Positions 27,119-35,573 of a DNA stretch of 64,000 nt are shown here, piece by piece. Positions within the stretch are counted from its first letter, which is position 1. Every line of letters starts with the position of its first letter. The notes under the pieces are model-generated. The model was not told the DNA's origin. It saw nothing but the letters and a program-made list of their open reading frames with translations, and made no database searches. Source of the DNA: Deltaproteobacteria bacterium (GTDB lineage Bacteria; Desulfobacterota; Syntrophia; Syntrophales; JAFGHS01); contig JAFGLN010000015.1 of assembly GCA_016928025.1 (NCBI GenBank), forward strand, positions 47,457-111,456, given 5' to 3'. Made by a program: the position numbers and the translations under genes.

Positions 27119-28636
27119 TTAATAAGATAATGTACTGTTCTCTGTGGCGTTAATCCAGTATCCCTTACCAACACCCATTGTTGTAAGAGTATTAATCGGC
27201 TTGGTAGGATTGTAGCTTTTCCAAGATGATGTAGATGGATTAAATTCACCCCAAACAATAGAATATTTTCCCGAAATACTGGCAAGAACAGTTGTTATGG
27301 CCGTATCTGCATCTCCGGAAAAACCAATAAGGTTCCAGCCCGTCAGGAGATCAACCGCTTTACTGGCCGCATTTCCCGTGACGGATAAAACACAATCCTC
27401 TGTTACATTGATCCAGTATCCTTTGTTTGGACCAATAGCTGTCAAGGTATTGATTGGTTTTGTTGGATTATAACTTTTCCAAGCTGAGGTTGATGGATTA
27501 AATTCACCCCAAACAATAGAATATTTTCCCGAAATTCCTGATAGTATGGTGGCAATAGCCGTATCAACTGGCTGAACAGGGATTGAAATCAAATTCCAAC
27601 CTACGGCCAAAGGTATGTCATAAGTACTTGTTGACTCCGTTACGGTGATCGTACCGCTGGTCAACGTTTGCCCGCCTCCGACGGCCTGGAGTTGGAAAGT
27701 TCCTTTGACCAGCCCCTCAACCGTGACGGAGTTGACGCCGGTGCTGTTACCGGAAAACTGGGCGACGGTCCCCGAGGTTTCGGGCACCTCATTGATGATC
27801 GACCAGTCATAGGTGGCGCTTGTTCCTTCAACCACAAAGACTTGCGTCGAGTTCGAAACAAGGTCGATGGTCGCCGTATAGGGGCTGATATGGACGGAAG
27901 ACAGGAGCGTAACCGTATCCGTCACCGGGCTTGACGAAACATTTCCGACGGAATCTTCAAACCAGGCATAAATCGTCTTTTCTCCCGGCGTCGCCTCCGT
28001 CAAGTCCCAGGTCATATCGGTTACAAAGTCGTACCCCGTTTCGGGCCTGGGCAAAGCCTCACTGATGTATATTTTTGAGGAATCCGCCGAGGCCGCCAAT
28101 TTAAGATTCAGCATGCTGTTGCTCGTTTCCGTAATATCATTGTCGTTTTCATCGACGATGCGGACCGAGCCGGTCGGCGCGACGTTGTCGATCATGAAAG
28201 GGCCGACGACAACATCCGTACTGTATGTCTGTTGAGAGCCGCCGGCCAGATAAAAGGTCTTGATGTGGAGATAAAGCAGATCGCCGGAATCGAGATTCTC
28301 CAAGTCTGTCTTGTTTTTAATGACGGCGTAAGGTTCCGTCGATGTAAAGCCGTCATTGCCGGTGTCGATATTAAAATCATCATCGCTCAAGGCCGTCGCG
28401 GAACTGCTCCACTTGTAGATGAATCCGTTCAAAATATCCCCTGAACCCATTGTTGGCGCTTCCCAGGAAACGGTCAGATCATCGGTCCACTGGGTGAGCT
28501 TATTGATGGGTGCGTTCGCTTTAATATCGCTCTGGCTCAGTTCATAGGTCGCCCAGACCGTGGGCGCCGACGCAAAAAGACAAAGCAGGATCAGGCCGAC
28601 AATGTGCCCTTTCATTATTTTTTTCAAGCTATTCAT
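27119..28636 (-). CDS. Secreted protein with two near-identical C-terminal repeats
   Basis: About 505 residues with a signal peptide (LILLCLFASAPTVWA). The middle has Ig/Fn3-like segments (VTDTVTLLSSV, LTVSWEAPTMGSGD). The C-terminus has two 86-residue repeats, each with GWNLI, then KYSIVWGEFNPSTS, WKSYNPTKPINTL and GKGYWIN/NKGYWIN. This pattern occurs in many secreted proteins of unknown role, often before sorting domains, but no sorting signal follows here. The ATG at 28636 is used; an in-frame GTG at 28645 lies closer to AAAGGAGG and could be the true start. It sits between the cohesin protein and the CFI-box protein. Confidence 0.8.
   Translation of the reverse strand: MNSLKKIMKGHIVGLILLCLFASAPTVWATYELSQSDIKANAPINKLTQWTDDLTVSWEAPTMGSGDILNGFIYKWSSSATALSDDDFNIDTGNDGFTSTEPYAVIKNKTDLENLDSGDLLYLHIKTFYLAGGSQQTYSTDVVVGPFMIDNVAPTGSVRIVDENDNDITETSNSMLNLKLAASADSSKIYISEALPRPETGYDFVTDMTWDLTEATPGEKTIYAWFEDSVGNVSSSPVTDTVTLLSSVHISPYTATIDLVSNSTQVFVVEGTSATYDWSIINEVPETSGTVAQFSGNSTGVNSVTVEGLVKGTFQLQAVGGGQTLTSGTITVTESTSTYDIPLAVGWNLISIPVQPVDTAIATILSGISGKYSIVWGEFNPSTSAWKSYNPTKPINTLTAIGPNKGYWINVTEDCVLSVTGNAASKAVDLLTGWNLIGFSGDADTAITTVLASISGKYSIVWGEFNPSTSSWKSYNPTKPINTLTTMGVGKGYWINATENSTLSY
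27190..27534 (-). repeat. 258-bp tandem repeat in the 3' end of the two-repeat gene
   Basis: Two copies with a 258-bp period are nearly identical over stretches such as 27241-27276 and 27499-27534, encoding the VWGEFNPSTS and WKSYNPTKP segments. The high DNA identity points to a recent duplication or gene conversion. Confidence 0.8.
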
Positions 28637-28684
28637 GATGATCACGCAGCCTCCTTTATCTAAATAAAACAGAATGTTAGGCAT

Positions 28685-28714
28685 ATGCCGGCGTCTTGAG
28701 CAAGACGCCGGCAT
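28685..28714 (-). repeat. Strong GC-rich palindrome between two surface-protein genes
   Basis: ATGCCGGCGTCTTG (28685-28698) and CAAGACGCCGGCAT (28701-28714) are perfect reverse complements separated by 2 nt. The element lies between the stop of the 1008-residue protein and the next gene in the same direction. It may be a terminator (only a weak T-rich stretch follows) or a processing/stability hairpin that sets different expression of the two genes. Confidence 0.65.
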
Positions 28715-28746
28715 CTATTATTTATTCCCTAAACCCACTACCAGGG

Positions 28747-31700
28747 TTAGTCCAGGGCGATATCAACCCCCGTCGCACCGGCGGCAACCGTATCGGCTGT
28801 CGAAATGGTATCTTTGCCGTCATACCACTTGGGGGTATTCCCCGACGATACGGCCAAGACCTTGTAGTTCCCCGCCGCCAGACCGGCAAAGGCGTAATCG
28901 CCGTTTCCGTCGGCCGTTGTAAAGTCGACGAAGCCGCCGGCCTCCGTGTACAGGAACACATAGATCGTCGCGGTTCCCGTCGCTCTCGTTATGGTCCCGT
29001 CAATGGTACTGCCGCAGGGAATGGTTACATCTTTCGTGAACGATGTGCTGCCCGTAAAGTCCACGGCCGTTTCCACGTAAATCTGCAGATTTCCGCCGGG
29101 CACAACGACAAACTTATAATCGCCGGCCTGAGGCAGATTCGTCATGCTGTAATAACCGCTTCCGTTTGTAGTCGCCGCCGTGAAGAAATTCTTCGATGCC
29201 GAGGAGACCAGGACATAGGCGCCCTCAATCGGTTCGCCGGCGCAACCACTCGTGATGGTTCCGCTCAGGCTGAAGAGCGCCGCTGGACGGACGAGCGAGA
29301 AGCTGATCGCCCCCGTCCCCGTACCATCCGTTGTCGGTGTCTGCGCCGTCAGGCTCTGTCGCTCAAAGCCGCGTTTCTGCGCGATAACGATATAGTCGCT
29401 GTAGTTACTGAGGCCGTAGATTTTGCAGTTACCCGAGGCATTGGTTACGGCGTATGCCGGCGTCTCGCCGGTTCTGGTCACAATGACTAGGGCGCCGGCC
29501 AGAGGCGCATCGGCATTATCGCCGTCCGTGACGGTCACGTTAAAGTAGTACCCCTTACTCAACTGGATGTCCTTCGTCATATCCGACTGAATCGTCACAT
29601 CGGCGTCGCTGTAACTCTGATACGCCGGATGGGTGACATTGACGTTGTAGATGCCGCTCGGGATATCACCGATAACGTAGGCGCCCGTCCCGTTGGAGAA
29701 GTACATGCGGTTGTTGACCAGAAGGCCCGTCTGCTCATCGAGGAGATAGATCATGGCATTGTTGATCGCCGTACTCGTCCCCGATTCCGTGATGGTGCCA
29801 TCCAAGGTATTGCCCGTGTCGATGATGAAGTTTTGGGTCGCCTGATCCGGCACGACAACTGTGGCCTGCTGAATGGCGTATTGATTGTTCAGCGGATTCA
29901 TCTCCACCTGGTAGGTGCCCGCACACAGACCGGCCAGACTGTAAGCGCCGTCCTGACCGGTGATGGCCACGGCGCTGCCCGCCGTCCCGGTTGCCGTGAT
30001 GATCACATTGGCCGCCGGATCGCCGCCTGTACGTTCATAGGTCACATAACCCGTCAGGGTGTTGGTGCATTCCGTAAGGTCGATATTCTTGCCGGAGAGG
30101 CCGCCGCCCGCCGTAACGGCCAGGATCGTCGCCGCCGCCTGGCTCTGCGTCGAGCCGCCGTCGGCGTAATAGAATATCTTGTTGTTGGCTTTAATGACAT
30201 AGACCTCGTAGTTCCCCGATGCCAAGGTCAGAGTATACTCGCCGGAGGCGTTTGTGGAAACCGACGTCAGGGCATAGGTAGTTGTTTCAAAGGCATAGAC
30301 GCCGATGCCGGATACGGGTGTCGAATCCTCCGTCACTGTTCCGCTGATGGTGCCCTGGGTGGCGGCGGTAAAATCGAAGTTCTTATCCGTTGCGTCGCTG
30401 CTGGAGATATCGACGGCTGTTGCCTGGGTGATGTCCGTCGTTCCGTCGTAATAGGTTACCGGGATCCCGGTTCCCGTTACGGAAACAATATAATCGCCTG
30501 CGGGAACGAGATTGGCGATACTGTATGCAGCATTGCCTTCGACCGTCGTCGTCTTCTGAAGTTTGCCCGTCACGGAACCGGCCGCCACGGTCAGCGTCGG
30601 CGTTCCGGTCAGACCGGAAATGGCGCCGCTAATGGTCCGCAGTGTCAATGTCCAATCAAAGGTATCTCCGTCCGCGAAAGCGTCGGATTCGAGATTGCCG
30701 TAAACGAGCTTCATGGTGTAAGTGCCCAGAGGCAGGGGCGGCGACTGGAATGTCACGGCACTCACGGGATAGGTGCCGATAACCGTCGATCCGCTCAAGA
30801 CATTGACTTTCATGCCCGGGAGATAACCGCTGTTAATGGAAACAGTGGCCGACAGCCGCTGCGCCGCCGGCAGGACGATATTTTGGGTGACATTGGCATC
30901 AACAACGGCAAAGGGGTCCGTCGTCTTACTATAATAACCGGGATTATTGGAGGTGACTAATATCTTATAGGTTCCGGCAACCTTATTGCTGAAGGCATAA
31001 TTGCCGGACGCGTCCGCCGCGGTTTGCGCATCAAAGACATAACCGACGGAGGTGTTCCGCTTCAGGACAACAGGCGAACCCGCCGCGGCCGCGCCGCCTT
31101 CGTAAGTCACAGTGCCGCTGATACTGTATTTCGTCGCGTTGACGTTAATGCCGCCGGCCACCAAAGCCGCCGTATAGACCGGGAAATCGGTCGAGGTATA
31201 ATTCCCCTGTCCGTCCGGTGTTGTCGTGCCGACCAGCACCGGAATCATCGTCGGGCTTGTATAGCCCGCATCGGCATTTGTGATGATGGTTTTAACCAGG
31301 TTGATGGGGTAGGTCCCGCTGCCGCCGAGAATCTTGAACTGGGCGTTGAAAAGAACGACATTGGTCCCCGTCAGGGCGTTGGCCGCCGCTGCGGCAACCA
31401 TGACATGGCCGGTCGGAGAGGTCGGCGCCCCTTCGTCGTTGGCCTGATAAAACATATTGGTTTGTAATTGTTGCGTTGTATAGGTCTCATCCGGTTCACC
31501 GTTTTTATCCGCATCCGGATCCGTGATGACATTACCCGCCTGTTCCAATCCAACGAATTCAAACAGATCGGCTTCGTAGGCGATCGTAAAGGCGACACCG
31601 CCCACGCCCGTCGCATCGTCGATGGTGATGGGCACGGAGACGGTCGCCCCGACATTGCCGCTGGCCGTTCCCAATGTTACGGTCTTGTCCGCGGCCACCG

Positions 31701-31773
31701 CCTGACTCGCCATCATAAACAAGGCGGCCACGATGACCATCCATAATATGTTTATTTTTCTTAAATACATCAT
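28747..31773 (-). CDS. Secreted protein with N-terminal cohesin-like domain and regulatory-like repeats
   Basis: A 1008-residue exported protein (signal peptide about 1-28, SQAVAADKT). Residues about 29-190 fit a cohesin: VTLGTASGNVGATVSVPITI, then VGGVAFTIAYEADLFEFVGL and VVLFNAQFKILG. From about 205 come carboxypeptidase-regulatory-like modules (ISGTVTYEGGA, ISGAISG, ISGTVTEDS, LTGYVTYE, LDGTITE, LSGTITS, IDGTITR). The part after about residue 290 is paralogous to the riboswitch-controlled 1048-residue protein. Cohesins bind dockerins, and dockerin-like proteins are encoded nearby. AAGGAGG precedes the start. Confidence 0.87.
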   Translation of the reverse strand: MMYLRKINILWMVIVAALFMMASQAVAADKTVTLGTASGNVGATVSVPITIDDATGVGGVAFTIAYEADLFEFVGLEQAGNVITDPDADKNGEPDETYTTQQLQTNMFYQANDEGAPTSPTGHVMVAAAAANALTGTNVVLFNAQFKILGGSGTYPINLVKTIITNADAGYTSPTMIPVLVGTTTPDGQGNYTSTDFPVYTAALVAGGINVNATKYSISGTVTYEGGAAAAGSPVVLKRNTSVGYVFDAQTAADASGNYAFSNKVAGTYKILVTSNNPGYYSKTTDPFAVVDANVTQNIVLPAAQRLSATVSINSGYLPGMKVNVLSGSTVIGTYPVSAVTFQSPPLPLGTYTMKLVYGNLESDAFADGDTFDWTLTLRTISGAISGLTGTPTLTVAAGSVTGKLQKTTTVEGNAAYSIANLVPAGDYIVSVTGTGIPVTYYDGTTDITQATAVDISSSDATDKNFDFTAATQGTISGTVTEDSTPVSGIGVYAFETTTYALTSVSTNASGEYTLTLASGNYEVYVIKANNKIFYYADGGSTQSQAAATILAVTAGGGLSGKNIDLTECTNTLTGYVTYERTGGDPAANVIITATGTAGSAVAITGQDGAYSLAGLCAGTYQVEMNPLNNQYAIQQATVVVPDQATQNFIIDTGNTLDGTITESGTSTAINNAMIYLLDEQTGLLVNNRMYFSNGTGAYVIGDIPSGIYNVNVTHPAYQSYSDADVTIQSDMTKDIQLSKGYYFNVTVTDGDNADAPLAGALVIVTRTGETPAYAVTNASGNCKIYGLSNYSDYIVIAQKRGFERQSLTAQTPTTDGTGTGAISFSLVRPAALFSLSGTITSGCAGEPIEGAYVLVSSASKNFFTAATTNGSGYYSMTNLPQAGDYKFVVVPGGNLQIYVETAVDFTGSTSFTKDVTIPCGSTIDGTITRATGTATIYVFLYTEAGGFVDFTTADGNGDYAFAGLAAGNYKVLAVSSGNTPKWYDGKDTISTADTVAAGATGVDIALD

Positions 31774-31831
31774 TTTGTCCTCCTTACATTAAGGAACTTC
31801 AAACGGATCATCTCCGTTATGTCATGTATCA

Positions 31832-32656
31832 TTACTGTCCCGTCATATCCTTAAACTGGGTTATGCGTTTCAAGGCTTCGATCTTGTTGAGATTGGCCTT
31901 CTTTACGGCGTAATACTTGGCCACTTCATCCGCATAAATCATGCTGAGCGATTGTTTTAAGGCCGGATCTTCTGCCGTTTCGACCTTCTTTTGCAACAGC
32001 AGAATCTCTTGAAATTTGGCTGTTTCCTGACTTTCAAGCTGCATCTGAAGGGCAAACCAGGGGGTATGAAGGGACTCCGACGCCCCCTGAGTATTTCCCG
32101 AAATCGACGTCTGGGACGGCGCAAGAACACCCTTTTTGTCAAGCTGCCCCCGCGTTATCAGATCGCCCGTGGAAGAGACCATTACACTGACGGTCTCACC
32201 ACGGCGCCCTTTTTCCTCATGAACAGGCGGTCGGCCGCTACTAAACAGGGGAACGACTTCTCCGCCCCGTTGTCCTTCGGGATAGATCTTCACCGCCGCG
32301 ATGCGGAATTGATCGCCTTCCTTGATATAGATGGCCGCATAATTATAACCGCGCAGGATGCTGCGCAGGACATCTTCAATGGATTCCCCGGAGATGCTGA
32401 TGGTTTTGCGGCTCTCCGGCGGCTGATAACCACGGGCAATAAAGATGTCAATGCCCGCTGTCCGGGCAATGGTCTCCAAAAGCTCACCAACGGTGGCGTT
32501 GGTCGCCTCCAAAGAAAGCGCGCCGTCTTGATAGCCGGCATGCTTGACCGCCGCATGTCCCAGTGGTGTACTGACGAGAAGATATAAAACCGCCGCTGCC
32601 ATGAATATCAAGGCACTGCGTGTGTTTTTTCCCAATCTGTTTTTTTTGGTTGCCAT
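31832..32656 (-). CDS. Exported STN-domain protein of the T2SS cluster
   Basis: A 274-residue exported protein (signal peptide about 1-36, GHAAVKH). Residues about 42-115 match a secretin/TonB N-terminal short (STN) domain: LSLEATNATVGELLETIART, then ISISGESIEDVLRSIL. STN domains occur in secretins and TonB receptors as periplasmic interaction modules. The C-terminal half is charged and helical (VAKYYAVKKANLNKIEAL). It lies between the dockerin-like gene and the cohesin gene. The ATG at 32656 is used; a GTG at 32668 is possible. A role as adaptor between secretin and cargo is inference only. Confidence 0.72.
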   Translation of the reverse strand: MATKKNRLGKNTRSALIFMAAAVLYLLVSTPLGHAAVKHAGYQDGALSLEATNATVGELLETIARTAGIDIFIARGYQPPESRKTISISGESIEDVLRSILRGYNYAAIYIKEGDQFRIAAVKIYPEGQRGGEVVPLFSSGRPPVHEEKGRRGETVSVMVSSTGDLITRGQLDKKGVLAPSQTSISGNTQGASESLHTPWFALQMQLESQETAKFQEILLLQKKVETAEDPALKQSLSMIYADEVAKYYAVKKANLNKIEALKRITQFKDMTGQ

Positions 32657-32749
32657 GGAATCCACCACTTAATAAATAGCATTTACCGTCAAATCAGGAG
32701 GAATCAGTGGTCATGGATATGCCCCAGCCTCGCTCCCGATCATCCAAAA

Positions 32750-33169
32750 TCAAGCAAATACCGGCGGAGGGGTACGTGGCGTCATGATAGGTGATAAATA
32801 TAGAAAATCACCGTCGGCAACCGATGCGGTCATCACGGGCAACAATTCCTCATGACAACCGGCCGGAACGACGGGTGTATAACTGAATAATTCATTGGAC
32901 GGGGCGAAGATATCCCCTTTGGATTTCAGAACTTTTTGTAAACCGGCGACGATAGAAAAAGAGGTGATGGCGTTTTCCATCCCTCCATTGAGGGCGATGC
33001 CGTCCTTCGCGGCATGGACAATCTGACGGACCGACACGATAACATCCGCCAGATCGACATTCCCGTCTTTCATGACATCGCCCCGGGGAAGCAGCACACT
33101 GCCGCTTGTCACCATGAGGCTGAATACCATCAACACGGCTATGTATTTCCCGGCCCTTTTCCTATTCAT
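32750..33169 (-). CDS. Small exported protein with dockerin-like repeat
   Basis: A 139-residue protein with a signal peptide (AVLMVFSLMVTSGSVLLP) followed at once by a dockerin-type loop GDVMKDGNVDLADVIVSVRQ (residues about 30-50). A second, degenerate half (NAITSFSIVAGLQKVLKSKG) has lost its Asp-rich loop. The remaining 60 residues show no known fold. The ATG at 33169 is preferred because AAGGA lies 8 nt upstream. It sits between the single-cohesin gene and the STN gene, which suggests a role as a small docking partner; binding is not shown. Confidence 0.72.
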   Translation of the reverse strand: MNRKRAGKYIAVLMVFSLMVTSGSVLLPRGDVMKDGNVDLADVIVSVRQIVHAAKDGIALNGGMENAITSFSIVAGLQKVLKSKGDIFAPSNELFSYTPVVPAGCHEELLPVMTASVADGDFLYLSPIMTPRTPPPVFA

Positions 33170-33334
33170 AGCGCTGTCCTTGAAAAATCGATCTCGATGT
33201 GGAAATGTACTAAAATAAGCTTTAAAAATCAAGATAATTTATTGAGGGAGCAGAATAAAAATGAACTATTCCCGGCTCATTATGTTATGGGTTATATTTA
33301 TAATGTGTTTTAACCTTGCAAGCGTTTCGGAAAC

Positions 33335-33832
33335 CTACGGCAAGATCGATATAACACCCGATTTTGTTTTCGCTTTTACTTCCTTGAGCTGATCATCCAT
33401 CAATTGAATTTCCGTAATGTCCAATCGCGCATTTTGTTTTCCGTCGTTTGAAGGATTATCGGTTTTATTTTTTTTAATCATGAATTTCAGCACCATGATA
33501 TTCAGGTCTTTGCCGCCGATCCCTTTGGCGCCGGCCATAACGAGGATCAGTTTCCCGGGGGTTTTATCATTAATGACATGCATGAGAGAACGGCTGTGTT
33601 TCGTATTGGCCCCTTCCTTAAATGTCAGTAATTCTGGATCATATTTCAAAACCAGCTTAATCCCGGCCAAATTTTTTACATCATCAATCACGACGGGGCA
33701 GACAACGATTTGTCCGGGTTTACCTTTTCCATTTTGCAGATAGACCTCCGTCGCGAGCACCGCACCCTGCAGCAGAAACCCTACGAACAGGGATATGATA
33801 AATCCGATTGATCTTTTTTGACCTGATTGCAT
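33335..33832 (-). CDS. Exported single-cohesin-like protein
   Basis: A 165-residue protein with a signal peptide (about 1-28, VLATEVYL) and one cohesin-like domain filling the rest: GKPGQIVVCPVVIDDVKNLA, then GIKLVLKYDPELLTFKEGA, LILVMAGAKGIGGKDLNIMV and a final GVISILP strand. Such a small free cohesin could bridge dockerin proteins or sit on the secretion machine. The gene lies 26 nt after gspE in the same direction, so it is very likely part of the T2SS operon. Confidence 0.8.
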   Translation of the reverse strand: MQSGQKRSIGFIISLFVGFLLQGAVLATEVYLQNGKGKPGQIVVCPVVIDDVKNLAGIKLVLKYDPELLTFKEGANTKHSRSLMHVINDKTPGKLILVMAGAKGIGGKDLNIMVLKFMIKKNKTDNPSNDGKQNARLDITEIQLMDDQLKEVKAKTKSGVISILP

Positions 33833-33857
33833 AGGATTATCCTTCCATCATGATCGT

Positions 33858-35567
33858 TTATTCAATAAAATCGCTGTCCCGCTTTAAAATCCTCGTGACC
33901 CGCAGAACTTCTTCAATGGTGGTGATACCGGCCAAGACCTTTCGGACACCATCGTCCAGCAGCGTGGTCATCCCCCGCCGGACGGCTTCATCGTTGATCT
34001 GATTGGAGTCTGAGGTTTTTAAAATCAGTCTTTTCAGTCCTTCGTCAATGATCATTACCTCGAAGATCGCCGTCCGGCCCCGATAACCCGTATTCATACA
34101 GGCCTGGCAGCCTTTCTTCGTGAAGATGGCGCGATCCCGCAGCGTTTCTCTCCGGATGCCGATATTTTCCAGGGATTCGTCGTCGGGAATATGCACTTCC
34201 TTGCATTTGGGACAGAGGACCCGGACCAGTCTCTGGGCCACAATGGCGATAACCGACGACGTTACCAGAAACGGTTCAATGCCCATATCGATCAGGCGGG
34301 TTACGGCGCTGGCGGCATCGTTCGTGTGCAGGGTCGAAAAAACCAGATGGCCCGTCAGTGAGGACTGAATGGCAATCTCGGCGGTTTCACGATCCCGGAT
34401 TTCCCCGACCAGAATCACATCGGGGTCCTGGCGCACGATCGAACGGAGTCCCGCCGCAAAGGTCAGAGCTATCTTCGGATTGACCTGTATCTGCCCGATC
34501 CCCTCTATCTGGTATTCGATCGGGTCTTCAATGGTAATGATATTGATATCCGGATGATTGATGCTGGACAGGGCCGCATACAGCGTCGTCGTTTTGCCGC
34601 TGCCTGTGGGCCCCGTAACGAGTACGATGCCGAAGGGTGCCTTGATCAGCTTATTGAAGGACCTGATGGTGTCCCGGTCCATCCCGAGATCGGAAAGTTC
34701 GAGAATAGAGGCTGTTTTATCCAGGAGACGAAGGACCACCCGCTCGCCGAAGGCGGTCGGAATGACGGATACACGGATGTCGACGCTGCGGTCAGCGACT
34801 TTTATCTCGATTCGGCCGTCCTGGGGCAGTCTCTTTTCGGCGATGTTGAGCTTGGCCATAATCTTGACGCGCGACGTCAAAGGAGACTGAATCTTTCGAG
34901 GCAAACTCAATATGTCGTAAAGGACGCCGTCAATGCGGTAACGGACTTTGAGGGCGCTCTGATAGGGTTCGATGTGAATATCGCTCGCCCGGTCTTTGAT
35001 GGCCCCCGATAAAAGCAGGTTGACGAGCTTGATGATGGGCGCATCGCTTGTTTCGTCTAATAGATCGCCCGTATCTTCAATCTCGGAGATAAGGCTGTCC
35101 GTAGACTCTTCGTTCATCTCCCGGAAGAATTCCTTGGCCGTGCTCCGGCTTAGATCGTAGGCCATGTTGATGGCGGCTGTTATCGCCTCATGGGTGGAAA
35201 GGACCAGCCGGTAATCTTTCCTTCCCAACAACCGGCAGAGATCGTCAACTGGCTGGAAATTCGTCGGATCGGTAACAGCCACAAAAAAACCGCCGTCCGT
35301 TTCCAGAGGGATCATTTTATGTTTCTTCAGGTATTGAATGGAAAACAAACCCGTAAATTCGGTATTCATGTGATCCGTAGGCAGTTGGGGCCAAAAAGGG
35401 ATATTGAACTGGGCACTGACGGCATCGAGAAGCTGTTCTTCCCCAATCGCTTTCTTTTGTGTCAGTAACTCGATGATACTCACCCCCCCGGCCTGGGAAA
35501 GCTTACGGATTTCGGCAAGTTTTTCTTCGGTCACGCCGGACTGAAGGAGCCGCGCCTGGAGATCCAT
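33858..35567 (-). CDS. gspE: T2SS assembly ATPase GspE
   Basis: A 569-residue cytoplasmic ATPase that powers pseudopilus assembly. The N-terminal GspE/MshEN domain (about 1-150) should bind GspL. The catalytic part has Walker A GPTGSGKTTTL, the Asp box (TIEDPIEYQIEG), Walker B RQDPDVILVGEIRDRETAEIA-like segment and His box (GHLVFSTLHTNDAA). A four-cysteine zinc site (CPKC and CQAC, about 60 residues apart) is typical of GspE and PilB. It starts 7 nt after gspD. PilB-like ATPases look similar, but the whole operon is T2SS. Confidence 0.93.
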   Translation of the reverse strand: MDLQARLLQSGVTEEKLAEIRKLSQAGGVSIIELLTQKKAIGEEQLLDAVSAQFNIPFWPQLPTDHMNTEFTGLFSIQYLKKHKMIPLETDGGFFVAVTDPTNFQPVDDLCRLLGRKDYRLVLSTHEAITAAINMAYDLSRSTAKEFFREMNEESTDSLISEIEDTGDLLDETSDAPIIKLVNLLLSGAIKDRASDIHIEPYQSALKVRYRIDGVLYDILSLPRKIQSPLTSRVKIMAKLNIAEKRLPQDGRIEIKVADRSVDIRVSVIPTAFGERVVLRLLDKTASILELSDLGMDRDTIRSFNKLIKAPFGIVLVTGPTGSGKTTTLYAALSSINHPDINIITIEDPIEYQIEGIGQIQVNPKIALTFAAGLRSIVRQDPDVILVGEIRDRETAEIAIQSSLTGHLVFSTLHTNDAASAVTRLIDMGIEPFLVTSSVIAIVAQRLVRVLCPKCKEVHIPDDESLENIGIRRETLRDRAIFTKKGCQACMNTGYRGRTAIFEVMIIDEGLKRLILKTSDSNQINDEAVRRGMTTLLDDGVRKVLAGITTIEEVLRVTRILKRDSDFIE

Positions 35568-35573
35568 GACCCA

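Noticed and set aside
29629..30960. Plus-strand open frame of 443 codons
   Set aside because: Antisense to the cohesin protein gene, with composition that follows its complementary codons.
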